64,000 nt of DNA from JAKAGZ01 sp963783855 (GTDB taxonomy: Bacteria; Bacteroidota; Ignavibacteria; Ignavibacteriales; Ignavibacteriaceae), in the NCBI GenBank assembly GCA_963783855.1, contig CAWAPE010000003.1:218537-282536 (forward strand), written 5' to 3'. Below the pieces are notes generated by a model. It was not told where the DNA came from and made no database searches. It saw only the letters and a list, made by a program, of their open reading frames with translations. The stretch's first letter is position 1; each line of letters begins with the position of its first letter. The position numbers were made by a program, and so were the translations under genes. This document shows, one piece after another, positions 36,001 to 44,831 of the stretch.

Positions 36001-36078
36001 ATAATTGGCGGATTTATTATTGCATTGCCACTTTTGTTGATCGTATTGCCAAGCATTTTACGAAAAATCGAAAAATGA
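33073..36078 (+). CDS. RND-superfamily efflux transporter
   Basis: 1001 residues with the AcrB-like layout: membrane segment 1 near the N-terminus, a large periplasmic loop, a block of about six membrane helices, a second loop and a second block. The proton-relay acidic pair is present in GLIIDDAIVIVEQIHRTH. It uses the proton gradient to move substrates out through the HlyD-like and TolC-like partners encoded just upstream. Substrate class (drug, metal or lipid) cannot be told from sequence alone. Confidence 0.93.
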   Translation: MSDFYVKYKSPIAVILVLILLGGVYSFLHIQSALFPNITFPKIKIIADNGEQPVDKMTVAVTVPLENSIKKVPGINLIRSATSRGSCEISAFFNWNSDINLDKQRIESRINEIKQNLPQGINISVERMNPSIFPIMGFSISGKGYSQIDLRNISEYTIKPFLSRIQGVSEVGVGGGKVQEYHIILNEAKLRNLKITPQTVANVISESNFISSTGYIDNYDRLYLTLTEATQNSKEDLQNLVILNTPQRAIKLKDISTVKIGSERSYVRIKANGKIVPTIHILKQPNANLIDVEKAINKELPKLQKILPKGVTLTPFYDQATFVSDAISSIRDVVWVGLLLAILITILFLKSFKASSVILVTIPITLCLTFIVLYSIGYTINIMTIGSIAAAIGLIIDDAIVIVEQIHRTHEENPDENSTTLVSKAIKYLLPAMIGSSLSTIVIFLPFVLMGGIAGAYFNILTNAMIITLVCSFFVTWVGLPVIYLLFSKKHSALNKKTEIKKRNWVYFFIYRPGLSILFIAILVAGTYYIVPKLPSGFLPQMDEGSIILDFASPPGTSLEGTDRMLNVVDQILQTTPEVKSFSRQIGTQNGFFITEPNYGDYTIQLRKNRDLTTDEVSDNIRKRIEAKLPALQVDFGQIIEDMLGDLISTRQPISIKVFGDDQVKLKELTQQIAGIVQNTPGTADVFDGITIAGPNIIFQPKNATLAQYGLTPGQLQNQINTKIKGTVVGNVLGQNQLINIRMFDGKLLNSLDDIKNGYIYLNDGNVKPIKEFTNIKFIKGVSEIDRENLKQMYDVVARLNNRDLGSTVTEIQKRISKQVKLPTGYEIVYGGAYQQQQKAFSDLMTILILAILLVFTVTLFLFRKIRISISIILIAILGIAGSFLALLVTGTPLNVGSYTGIIMIVGIIGENSIFIYLQYLNEKKKDILKEDAIVNSISLRFRPTLMTAFGAIIALLPLAIGIGTGAQMHQPLAIAIIGGFIIALPLLLIVLPSILRKIEK

Positions 36079-36207
36079 TTCTTCATATTATTTCCTTAAA
36101 ATAGATATTCTAATTGCCGGATGAATATAATTCTATTACTGGTCAATATTGTAAAATCAATATTATAGTGATAAATTTACGCTTAATTTTTAATTATATG
36201 CTGAGTT

Positions 36208-37197
36208 ATGCCTAAAGTATTATTACTTATTATTGTCTTAAATTCGTTAGTGATTTTTCCACAGGATTCTATTAAGGTTTCTTCAGTTCAAAACCAAAAA
36301 AAAATAATGGATTCCGGTAAATTCGGAAACCAGATTAATGTTTCTTCCAGAAATGATAGCCTTATAATTAGTGACGCAATTAAACCTGACAGCAAGATTG
36401 AGAGAGATTCAAATTCGCCTAAACTTACCTGGCATAGCTGGCTGACTAATATTCCGAGTGACTACGCCCGTTTTTATGATGTTGCTATACATACGAGCAT
36501 ACCGGTATATTTAAGCATCGCTGCTTCAACTGCCGCCCTGATGGCTACGGATAATACAACCTGGCTTGGACAGCATGAATGGTACAAAAATTCGAATTTT
36601 ATTCGCCAAGCCAGCGACAGATTTGGAGAAATTGGGGATGGAAGGACTCAATTTACGCTTACAGGAGTTTTTGTTCTCTACGGCCTTTTATTTAAGGATA
36701 ACAGGGCATTGCGTACTGGGAGCCAGATACTTCAGGTTACAATATCGGCTGGAGCTTTTGCCCAGGTGCTTAAGCATATGACCGGCAGAGAGAGTCCTGT
36801 TGTTTCAACTCAGCCGGCAGGGAAATGGAAATTTTTTCCAAATCCATTTGATTACCATAAGCGTGTTCCTGCCTATGATGCATATCCGTCAGGACACCTG
36901 ACGACTATGCTCGGGATGATTGGGGTAATTTCTGAAAATTATCCCGAATGGAAATGGGTCAAACCAGTGGGGTATTCATTATGTACTCTGATGGCCCTGG
37001 GTATGGTTAACAGCGGAATACACTGGTATAGTGATTATCCTCTGGCTATTTATCTAGGATACGAGTTTGGGAAGATTGTTGCTCATCCTGAAAAATATGG
37101 CAAGAGCAGTGAAGAAGATCAGAAAAAAATGACCATCAATATTGCCCCGTACAGAGCCTTTAATGCGACCGGGCTGGCTTTATCTTTAAAGTTTTAA
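36208..37197 (+). CDS. Exported PAP2-superfamily protein, first of a tandem pair
   Basis: 329 residues with an N-terminal signal sequence. PAP2-type motifs: KHMTGRESP (motif 1), YPSGHLTT (motif 2, histidine) and SGIHWYSDYP (motif 3). In motif 3 the arginine expected six residues before the histidine is missing, so phosphatase activity is uncertain. The C-terminus NATGLALSLKF ends in Phe with alternating hydrophobic residues, like a terminal outer-membrane strand. Paralogous to the next gene. Confidence 0.8.
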   Translation: MPKVLLLIIVLNSLVIFPQDSIKVSSVQNQKKIMDSGKFGNQINVSSRNDSLIISDAIKPDSKIERDSNSPKLTWHSWLTNIPSDYARFYDVAIHTSIPVYLSIAASTAALMATDNTTWLGQHEWYKNSNFIRQASDRFGEIGDGRTQFTLTGVFVLYGLLFKDNRALRTGSQILQVTISAGAFAQVLKHMTGRESPVVSTQPAGKWKFFPNPFDYHKRVPAYDAYPSGHLTTMLGMIGVISENYPEWKWVKPVGYSLCTLMALGMVNSGIHWYSDYPLAIYLGYEFGKIVAHPEKYGKSSEEDQKKMTINIAPYRAFNATGLALSLKF

Positions 37198-37248
37198 TAA
37201 ATTATTACATTCCTTTTACTGTCCGAATTATTAATATCCGGATCATTT

Positions 37249-38190
37249 ATGAAGATAAGTTTTATCTTATTTTTTGTATCTTTTTTTTCATTCTCTACCT
37301 TATTTGCCCAGGGTGGAAATAGTTATAAAACACCGGACGGTTTGTCATCGGACAGTACTGCTCATCTAAATATTTATCCGCATCCTGTTGAAAAAATCAA
37401 AACAGAAAAAAAAGTAAACTGGCACCAGATGATAACAAATGTTCCTTCCGATTTCTCGAATTTTCCGAAGGGAGCATTTTCTAACAATAAACTTCCGCTT
37501 TTTGCTATTGTTGCTGCCGGCACAGGTGCTCTTATGCTTATTGATCAAAAAGGATGGGATGAAAATAAGAGACTTTACAATAATTCTGATACCTTTCACG
37601 AACTAAGTGATATTGGGGTTAATTTTGGGGATGAAAAATATCACTTTCTGATGGCTGGTATGTTTGCGGTTTTTGGTTTTGCAAATGACAGTCCTGCTGC
37701 TCTTAAGACGGCGAGCAATATTGTGGAAGCTGTTATAGCAAGTGGTATTGGCGTACAGGTTCTAAAAAGAATATTTGGAAGGGAGAGCCCCGCTGTTTCA
37801 TCACAATCTTCAGGCCGTTGGCAATTTTTCCCTAACCTAAAAAAATATCAGGAAAATCAACCAAAATACTATGCTTACCCTTCAGGACATATTACTACCT
37901 TAACAGCTACTGTTACAGTTATTGCAAATAATTACCCTCACGAAAAATGGATAAAACCTGTTGGCTATTCGATGATCGGTCTATGCGGAATTGGACTGGT
38001 AAGCAGGGGAATGCACTGGTACAGTGATCTGCCTTTAGGGATTTTTCTCGGCTACACATTTGGTAATCTAATTGTTCCACCTGATTCTGATTCGAAGACG
38101 AGTTTTTTGGAGAAAGGATTAAGTAAAGTAAAAGTTTCACCATTATTCTTTAGCGGTGATATCGGGTTTTCTCTTTCCTATAATTTTTAA
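37249..38190 (+). CDS. Exported PAP2-superfamily protein, second of a tandem pair
   Basis: 313 residues, a paralogue of the gene 51 bases upstream, with a signal sequence ending FSTLFAQG. Motifs: KRIFGRESP, YPSGHITT and SRGMHWYSDLP. The arginine of motif 3 is present but closer to the histidine than in the canonical SRx5H pattern. The C-terminus GDIGFSLSYNF again ends like an outer-membrane strand. Lipid or undecaprenyl phosphate dephosphorylation at the envelope is the family role; the actual substrate is unknown. Confidence 0.8.
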   Translation: MKISFILFFVSFFSFSTLFAQGGNSYKTPDGLSSDSTAHLNIYPHPVEKIKTEKKVNWHQMITNVPSDFSNFPKGAFSNNKLPLFAIVAAGTGALMLIDQKGWDENKRLYNNSDTFHELSDIGVNFGDEKYHFLMAGMFAVFGFANDSPAALKTASNIVEAVIASGIGVQVLKRIFGRESPAVSSQSSGRWQFFPNLKKYQENQPKYYAYPSGHITTLTATVTVIANNYPHEKWIKPVGYSMIGLCGIGLVSRGMHWYSDLPLGIFLGYTFGNLIVPPDSDSKTSFLEKGLSKVKVSPLFFSGDIGFSLSYNF

Positions 38191-38193
38191 AAC

Positions 38194-38225
38194 AAAAAAA
38201 GCCGTTCAATTCGAACGGCTTTTTT
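38194..38225. terminator. Bidirectional terminator between PAP2 and nrdJ
   Basis: AAAAAAAGCCGTTC, loop AATTC, GAACGGCTTTTTT. The stem carries A on one side and T on the other, so it works on both strands for the convergent PAP2 (+) and nrdJ (-) genes, whose stops lie within about 17 bases on each side. Confidence 0.93.
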
Positions 38226-38241
38226 GTAAGCTATAATTGCT

Positions 38242-41200
38242 TTAACTACAACCGGATGTCGATCCGCAGGTCATACATTTCAAACAGGTTCCGTTTCTTA
38301 CCATAGTCATACTCTGGCATTCGGTACAGATATCTCCTGTGTAACCTTTTTCTATTGCCTGCCTGATCTTTGATGATATATCATTTTGGCTTCTGTTAAA
38401 TGATGCCGATGATTTTGATTGTGTCTTCTTGGTTGTTGTTGAATATTTAGAAGGTTCATATGTGGATTTATCTAGTTCCACGAGTCTTTCGCTTACAACT
38501 TCTTCTTCAATAAATTCAGGCTCGGTTAATTTTTTAACTATTCCTGCTGAAGCCTTTGCTTTAATTTCATCCGGTTCAACGTGAGCCAGGTCATTTCTTC
38601 CAAGATATGTTACTGCAAGTTCTCTGAAAATATAATCTATAACAGAAGTTGACATCTTAATTTTGGAATTACCTGTAACTATACCCGATGGTTCAAACCT
38701 TGTAAATACAAAAGCATCTACAAATTCTTCAAGTGGTACACCATGCTGAAGGCCAAGTGAAATGGAAATAGCAAAACAGTTTAACAGACTTCTGAAAGCT
38801 GCGCCTTCTCTGTGCATATCTATAAATATTTCACCAATCTGACCGTTGTCGTATTCTCCTGTTCTTATATAGACTGATTGCCCGTTTATCTTGGCTTTCT
38901 GAGTATAGCCGGTTCTTCTGTCTGGCAATCTTCTTCTTTTAGCTATATAGCGGTGAATAATTTTTTCTGCAATCTTAACAATATCGTTTTCTTCTTTTTC
39001 TTCCAGAATTGCTTCTATTTCTTCTTCGCTTACAGAGTTAAGCGGCTGAGATAGTTTAGACCCATCTCTATAGAGTGCATTGGCTTTAATTCCCAGCTTC
39101 CAGGATTGCATATAAGCGTCTTTAATGTCATCTACAGAAGACTGATTTGGCATATTAATAGTTTTTGAAATAGCTCCTGAAATAAACGGCTGAGCTGCAG
39201 CCATCATTTTAATGTGTGCTGAAGGGCGGATAAATCTGGTTCCCTTTTTGCCACATTTATTTGCTGCGTCAAAAATAGGATAATGTTCGTGTTTTAGGAA
39301 AGGGGCTCCTTCAATTGTCATTGTTCCGCAAACGTAATCATTAGCAGATGCAATTTCCTGTTTTGAAAATCCGAGGTGTGAAAGTAGATTGAAATCATAT
39401 GAATTTATTTCTTCCGAATCAACTCCCAATTTCTTTGTGAGAAAATCTGTTCCAAGAGCAAACTTGTTAAATGCAAAACCAAGTTCAAAAACACCCGGCA
39501 ATTGCTTTTCTATTTTTGCAAGTGCTTCATCTGTGAATCCTTTTGCTTTAAGTGATTCAGGATTAATATAAGGGCAGCCGTTTAATGTGCCTGAACCTTT
39601 TGCATATTTTACTATTTCAGTAATCTGGTCTTTATTGTAACCAAGTTTTTCTAGTGCAGGTGGAATTGACTGGTTGATAATTTTGAAATATCCTCCGCCG
39701 GCAAGTTTTTTGAATTTAACCAGTGCAAAATCGGGTTCTACTCCCGTTGTATCACAGTCCATTACCAGCCCGATTGTACCGGTTGGGGCAATTACTGTAA
39801 CCTGTGCGTTCCTGTAACCATGCTGAGTCCCAAGTTCAAGAGCTTTATCAGCATCTTCCCTGGCAGCTTTCAGCAGATCGGAAGGGCAGTGCTTAGGATT
39901 TATTCCCATAGGATGAATACTCAATCCTTCATATTCCTCATTAGGAACATTGTATGCGGCTCTTCTATGGTTACGAATTACACGTAACATATTTGTCTTA
40001 TTCTCTTCATAACGTGCAAATGGTTTTAACTCTTTGGCCATTTCTGCAGAAGTTGAATAAGCTGTCATATGCATTATACTTGTAAGAGCACCGCAGATTG
40101 AGAAAGCTTCGTTACTATCATACGGTATTCCCTGAAGCATCAGCAAGGAACCGAGATTCGCATAGCCGAGTCCAAGAGTTCTGTATTCATAACTTAGTTG
40201 AGCAATTTCTTTACTTGGGAATTGTGCCATTAACACACTAATCTCCAGAACTATAGTCCAGATTCTTGTTGCGTGTCTGTAGGATTCAATATTAAACTTA
40301 CCTTTTTTCTTGTCATAAAATCTTACAAGATTCATTGATGCTAAATTACAGGCCGTATCATCAAGGAACATATATTCGCTGCAAGGATTCGAAGCTTTAA
40401 TTGGTCCGCCGGCAGGGCAGGTATGCCATTCATTAATAGTAGAGTGATATTGAATTCCGGGATCCGCGCACGACCAGGCAGCGTATGAAATATCTTCCCA
40501 AAGATCTCTTGCTTTTAGAGTTTTACATGCTTTAGGGGCACGCTTAGCTTCTTTCGCTTTACGTTTTTCAATTCTCCAATATAAATTCCAGTCATCATCA
40601 TTAATGACGGCATTCATAAATTCATTTGTTACGCGAATTGAATTATTCGAATTTTGTCCGGATACAGTAAGGTATGCATCAGAATTCCAATCAGTGTCGT
40701 AGATTGGAAATTCAATAGACTTAAATCCTAATTTTGCAAGATGAATTACTCTTTCTATATAGTTATTCGGAATAGCAGCTTTTCTTGCTTCAACCACTGC
40801 GTGTTTTAGTTTTATATTTTCTTTCTTATTAAAACGATCATTTTCAGGATGCTCGTCATAACAGGCTTTCATAATAGCGTTTAAATGATAATTGCATAAC
40901 TTTGATCCTGAAACAAGCGCAGCTACTTTTTGTTCTTCAACAACTTTCCAATTTATATATTCTTCAATATCCGGATGATCCAGATCGACTGTAACCATTT
41001 TAGCGGCTCTTCGTGTAGTACCACCTGATTTAATTGCACCGGCTGATCTGTCGCCAATTCTCAGAAAAGACATCAGGCCGGAAGATTTACCTCCGCCACT
41101 TAGCGGCTCGCTGCTACCACGGATGTCCGAAAAATTGGAACCCGTTCCAGAACCATATTTAAATAGTCGTGCCTCGCGGACCCAGAGGTCCATAATTCCG

Positions 41201-41835
41201 CCATCATTTACAAGATCGTCTTTGATTGATTGTATGAAGCACGCGTGTGGCTGTGGGTGAGTATAAGCATCTGTTGAGGATGTGAGTTTTGCCGTCTTAT
41301 AATCAACATAGTAGTGCCCCTGTGCTGGTCCCGTGATGCCGTATGCCCAGTTTAAACCTGTATTAAACCACTGTGGGCTATTAGGAGCGACCATTTGGTT
41401 AGCCAGCATAAACATCAGTTCATCATAAAAAGCCTTGGCATCCTCTTCTGTATCAAAATAATTGGCTTTCCAGCCCCAATACGTCCAGTTTCCAGCTAAT
41501 CTGTGAAAAACCTGCTTGGAGTCAATTTCTGAAGAATATCTCTCTTTTTCGGGTAGTTCTGCAAGGCGTTCATTATCCTCGGTTGATGGCTGTAGCCAGA
41601 CCGGTACGTCCTTTTCTTTGATTTTCTTTAGGAGTTTTGGAACGCCGGCTTTACGAAAGTATTTTTGTGCTATAATATCTGTTGCAACTTGTGACCATTG
41701 AGCGGGTACTAATACATCTTCCATTCTAAAAACAACAGACCCGTTGGGGTTCTTAATCTCAGAAGTTCTTTTTACGAATTCTATTGATTTTAATGGGTCG
41801 CTATTAGTTTCAGTAAATAGTCTTTTTATTTGCAT
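38242..41835 (-). CDS. nrdJ: Adenosylcobalamin-dependent (class II) ribonucleotide reductase
   Basis: 1197 residues. It reduces ribonucleotides to deoxyribonucleotides with a thiyl radical made from adenosylcobalamin, without oxygen. The active-site segment NPCSEYMFLDDTACNLASMN and APTGTIGLVMDCDTTGVEPD are characteristic, and an ATP-cone-free long form is seen with GNSKIKMSTSVIDYIF near the end. The C-terminal tail has a CxxC...CxxC zinc-type motif (CTECQSMTMV; CLKCMTCGSTSGCS) that passes electrons from thioredoxin. GAGGAG lies 7 bases before the ATG. It is the only RNR in the window. Confidence 0.96.
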   Translation of the reverse strand: MQIKRLFTETNSDPLKSIEFVKRTSEIKNPNGSVVFRMEDVLVPAQWSQVATDIIAQKYFRKAGVPKLLKKIKEKDVPVWLQPSTEDNERLAELPEKERYSSEIDSKQVFHRLAGNWTYWGWKANYFDTEEDAKAFYDELMFMLANQMVAPNSPQWFNTGLNWAYGITGPAQGHYYVDYKTAKLTSSTDAYTHPQPHACFIQSIKDDLVNDGGIMDLWVREARLFKYGSGTGSNFSDIRGSSEPLSGGGKSSGLMSFLRIGDRSAGAIKSGGTTRRAAKMVTVDLDHPDIEEYINWKVVEEQKVAALVSGSKLCNYHLNAIMKACYDEHPENDRFNKKENIKLKHAVVEARKAAIPNNYIERVIHLAKLGFKSIEFPIYDTDWNSDAYLTVSGQNSNNSIRVTNEFMNAVINDDDWNLYWRIEKRKAKEAKRAPKACKTLKARDLWEDISYAAWSCADPGIQYHSTINEWHTCPAGGPIKASNPCSEYMFLDDTACNLASMNLVRFYDKKKGKFNIESYRHATRIWTIVLEISVLMAQFPSKEIAQLSYEYRTLGLGYANLGSLLMLQGIPYDSNEAFSICGALTSIMHMTAYSTSAEMAKELKPFARYEENKTNMLRVIRNHRRAAYNVPNEEYEGLSIHPMGINPKHCPSDLLKAAREDADKALELGTQHGYRNAQVTVIAPTGTIGLVMDCDTTGVEPDFALVKFKKLAGGGYFKIINQSIPPALEKLGYNKDQITEIVKYAKGSGTLNGCPYINPESLKAKGFTDEALAKIEKQLPGVFELGFAFNKFALGTDFLTKKLGVDSEEINSYDFNLLSHLGFSKQEIASANDYVCGTMTIEGAPFLKHEHYPIFDAANKCGKKGTRFIRPSAHIKMMAAAQPFISGAISKTINMPNQSSVDDIKDAYMQSWKLGIKANALYRDGSKLSQPLNSVSEEEIEAILEEKEENDIVKIAEKIIHRYIAKRRRLPDRRTGYTQKAKINGQSVYIRTGEYDNGQIGEIFIDMHREGAAFRSLLNCFAISISLGLQHGVPLEEFVDAFVFTRFEPSGIVTGNSKIKMSTSVIDYIFRELAVTYLGRNDLAHVEPDEIKAKASAGIVKKLTEPEFIEEEVVSERLVELDKSTYEPSKYSTTTKKTQSKSSASFNRSQNDISSKIRQAIEKGYTGDICTECQSMTMVRNGTCLKCMTCGSTSGCS

Positions 41836-42345
41836 TGCTGCTCCTCAGTTAACAAGTTAACAATATATACTTTAATTCTAAGTGCTGAAAATTTAATCAG
41901 CATATTACACAGAGTTGCTTTGTAAGGTATAAGATCTATTTTCATTTGAGAAAAGTTGGTTTGCAAAATCAGGCCCGTAACTGATTTTCAAAGTATAAAA
42001 AAAGAAATAAAAGAAAATAGAACCAGAAAAAAACCTTTCAGAACGTGGAAGTAACTGCTCCAAGTTTGCGATAATTTATGTAAAACACAAATTAAATTTT
42101 TAAAAGATTTTTCGTATAAAATTAATCTTTTTTAAAATTCAAGTATTATTTTATTTTTTTTCTTTTATGGAACAAAGCTCATCAATTAAGAGCTAAAAAA
42201 GGCAATAAAAAGCAGCTGTTGATAATGTTTTTTTCGGTTTATTTAAGAATATTGCCGGCCATGTAATTCATTTAGAATTTATGAAAAATTAGGTTATCTT
42301 TTCTCTTAATAATAGAGCAAATTTTCATGAAATCTGGTAACAATT
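41836..42345. other. Long divergent intergenic region upstream of nrdJ and the ABC exporter
   Basis: 510 bases, very AT-rich, with no ORF I would trust and no RNA gene. Close to nrdJ, GTTAAC-AA-GTTAAC (41848-41861) forms a doubled palindrome immediately upstream of the nrdJ Shine-Dalgarno. I looked for a cobalamin riboswitch, which would suit a B12 enzyme, and did not see the conserved B12 box. Both divergent promoters must lie here. Confidence 0.55.
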
Positions 42346-43266
42346 TTGCAGACTGAAAAGATCATAGAAATTAAGAATCTTTCCAAACAATTCAGGGAAG
42401 TTAAAGCTGTTGATGATCTTAATTTGACTGTTTACCGTGGAGATGTATTCGGGTTTCTTGGTCCAAACGGAGCTGGAAAAAGTACTACAATCAGGATGCT
42501 CTTATCCCTGATAAAACCCACAAATGGCGAGATCCGGTTATTTGACAAATCACTGTCCAAAGACAGAATTTCCATTCTAAAAAATATTGGCGCTATAGTA
42601 GAAAAACCTGATTTTTACACGTATTTGTCAGCTTTTAAGAACCTCGAAATACTGGGAAGACTTTCAAAAACAGACGTTTCCCGCAAAAGAATAATGGAGG
42701 TTCTGGAGTTTGTAGGACTGGAGAAGAGATATAAAAGTAAGGTTAAAACATTCTCACACGGAATGAAGCAAAGACTGGGATTAGCGCAGGCTCTTCTGCA
42801 CGATCCGGAGCTAATAATTCTGGATGAACCCACAACAGGACTTGATCCACAAGGGATGAAAGAAATAAGGGAATTAATTCTCCATTTAAGCAAGGATAAG
42901 AATAAAACGATTTTACTTTCTTCCCATATTTTATCCGAAGTGGAAATAGTTGCCAGCCGGATGATAATTCTGAATAAAGGTAAAAAGATTGTAGAAGGTA
43001 CGGTGTCTGAGTTATTGAACAGGGATGAACTCCGGGTTACTGTAGAAGTTGAAAATAATGAAATTGCAGAAGAAAAAATTAGAGAAAGTAAGTGGATGGA
43101 AAAATTGAAAACTACTGCTAATAACAAATTCACTTTTGCACTTGTGCAGAATGAAATATCTGAGCTCAATAAATTCCTGGTACAAAATGGAGTAAAAGTT
43201 AATGCTCTGATTCCGACCCGATCACTTGAAGATTATTTCCTCAATATTATGGAAAAGGAAGACTGA
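42346..43266 (+). CDS. ABC-2-type exporter ATP-binding protein
   Basis: 306 residues: Walker A GPNGAGKST (residues 39-47), signature SHGMKQRLGLAQALL, Walker B LIILDEPTTGLD and the H-loop SSHILSE. An extra C-terminal domain of about 80 residues follows, common in exporters of this type. TTG start. The stop overlaps the permease ATG by one base (43266), so the two work as one transporter. It is the ATPase for an unknown, probably envelope-related, substrate. Confidence 0.94.
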   Translation: MQTEKIIEIKNLSKQFREVKAVDDLNLTVYRGDVFGFLGPNGAGKSTTIRMLLSLIKPTNGEIRLFDKSLSKDRISILKNIGAIVEKPDFYTYLSAFKNLEILGRLSKTDVSRKRIMEVLEFVGLEKRYKSKVKTFSHGMKQRLGLAQALLHDPELIILDEPTTGLDPQGMKEIRELILHLSKDKNKTILLSSHILSEVEIVASRMIILNKGKKIVEGTVSELLNRDELRVTVEVENNEIAEEKIRESKWMEKLKTTANNKFTFALVQNEISELNKFLVQNGVKVNALIPTRSLEDYFLNIMEKED

Positions 43267-44105
43267 TGTTAACCCTGGTTCAAATAGAACTTTATAAGAT
43301 ATTCAAAAAATGGAGAAGCTATATAGGTTTCATCGCTATAACAGGTTTGGTTGTTATAATACAGGTTGCAATTTCTATTGAAGGATCGAGAACACTGAAT
43401 TTCGCTACCAGAAATCTTCAGCAGTCATTTGTTTTTGTCGGTAATTTTCTGAACGGATACCTGGTTTCTCAGATTATTCTAAATGCTTTGTTTTTGCATA
43501 TTCCGTTTTTTATTGCACTTGTAGCCGGCGACCTGATGGCCGGGGAAGCCACTGGAGGCACTTACAGGATGATTATAACCAGGCCGGTTTCCAGATTTAG
43601 TATAGTTACAGCAAAGTATTTGGCGGGAATTATTTATACCACACTTTTGATCCTCTGGCTGGCAATTATGAGCCTTGGACTCGGGATGTTTTTATTTGGG
43701 AAAGGTGAATTACTGAGCTTGCAAAGCAACGCTCTTGTTATTTTTGCCCGGGATGACATTTTCTGGAGATTTTTATGTGCCTATGGTTTTGCAATTGTTA
43801 GTATGTCGGTTGTTTCATCTCTCGCATTTTTGTTTTCTTCCTTAGTTGAAAACTCAATTGGACCCATAATAACCACTATGGCAATAATTATTGCTTTTTT
43901 TATAATTTCGGCAATTGATGTAAGTATTTTTCAGACTATAAAGCCATATTTATTTACTAATTATATTGGGGGCTGGAAGGCATTTTTTAATAAACCACCG
44001 GACTATTCATCGGTTCTCAAATCTTTGATGGTACTGGGTATTCATTTAGTAGTCCTTTACGGGCTGGCACTTTACCTGTTTAGAAGGAAAGATATTTTAA
44101 CTTAA
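43266..44105 (+). CDS. ABC-2-type exporter permease
   Basis: 279 residues with about six hydrophobic segments and the ABC-2 pattern VAGDLMAGEATGGTYRMIIT followed by RPVSRFSIVTAKYLAG, the usual coupling region of Gld/NatB-like permeases. It pairs with the ATPase upstream and lies 3 bases before the LolA-like gene, so the three are likely one operon. Confidence 0.9.
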   Translation: MLTLVQIELYKIFKKWRSYIGFIAITGLVVIIQVAISIEGSRTLNFATRNLQQSFVFVGNFLNGYLVSQIILNALFLHIPFFIALVAGDLMAGEATGGTYRMIITRPVSRFSIVTAKYLAGIIYTTLLILWLAIMSLGLGMFLFGKGELLSLQSNALVIFARDDIFWRFLCAYGFAIVSMSVVSSLAFLFSSLVENSIGPIITTMAIIIAFFIISAIDVSIFQTIKPYLFTNYIGGWKAFFNKPPDYSSVLKSLMVLGIHLVVLYGLALYLFRRKDILT

Positions 44106-44108
44106 TAA

Positions 44109-44831
44109 ATGAGTTGTATGAAAAAGTTAGTTTTTATTCTTGTTGTCTTTAGTATTTGTGTTACTGCTCAAAACAAAGAGCCTGAAAAAATCCTGTATAA
44201 TGTCCTTAATAATTTCAGTCAAATAAATGATTACAAAGTTGATGTTGAAATAAAAATTGATGTTTCATTTCTGAAAGTACCCAACACAAAAGCGATAATT
44301 TATTTTAAACAGCCGGATAAGGCACATATTGAATCCAGAGGATTTGCACTTTTACCGAAAGGGGCCCTGGATATTTCTCCGACCAGCCTTCTGAAAGGAA
44401 AGTACACTGCTTTTTTTGACAGAGTTGAAGATTATGAGGGTGTTAAGGCTGCGGTTATAAAAACTATTCCTCTTGGAGAATCAGAGGATGTTATTTTATC
44501 AACTTTCTGGATAGACAGAGAAAAAAGCAGAATTATGAAAGTTGAAGTTTCTACGAAGCTAAACGGGACCTTCAACATAGAACTGAAATATAGTAACAAA
44601 ATAAAATATTCCCAGCTTCCGTCCTCTATGGTATTTTCATTTGATGTTTCAAAATTGAATATATCCAAAAGATTCACAGGTGGAGAAGATCAGGACAAAG
44701 AAGGAAAAAATAATACCGGGCCAATATTGGGGAAAGTATTTGTAAACTATTCTAACTATGTAGTAAATAAAGGAATCCCCGATTCAGTTTTTACAAAACC
44801 AAAAGAAAAAATTGAAAGAAAAAGACATTAG
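44109..44831 (+). CDS. Exported LolA-like outer-membrane lipoprotein sorting protein
   Basis: 240 residues. A signal sequence (LVFILVVFSICVTAQ) is followed by a LolA/LppX-type beta fold: NVLNNFSQINDYKVDVEIKI and IIYFKQPDKAHIESRGFALL. It probably carries a hydrophobic ligand such as a lipid in the periplasm for the exporter encoded upstream; this link is inferred from the tight gene order. A second ATG three codons later (44118) is equally possible as the start. Its stop overlaps the 3' end of the convergent DUF962 gene by 4 bases. Confidence 0.75.
   Translation: MSCMKKLVFILVVFSICVTAQNKEPEKILYNVLNNFSQINDYKVDVEIKIDVSFLKVPNTKAIIYFKQPDKAHIESRGFALLPKGALDISPTSLLKGKYTAFFDRVEDYEGVKAAVIKTIPLGESEDVILSTFWIDREKSRIMKVEVSTKLNGTFNIELKYSNKIKYSQLPSSMVFSFDVSKLNISKRFTGGEDQDKEGKNNTGPILGKVFVNYSNYVVNKGIPDSVFTKPKEKIERKRH

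Noticed and set aside
41836..42345. Possible cobalamin riboswitch upstream of nrdJ
   Set aside because: The conserved B12 box and the long paired core are not visible by eye on either strand; a covariance search would be the decisive test.
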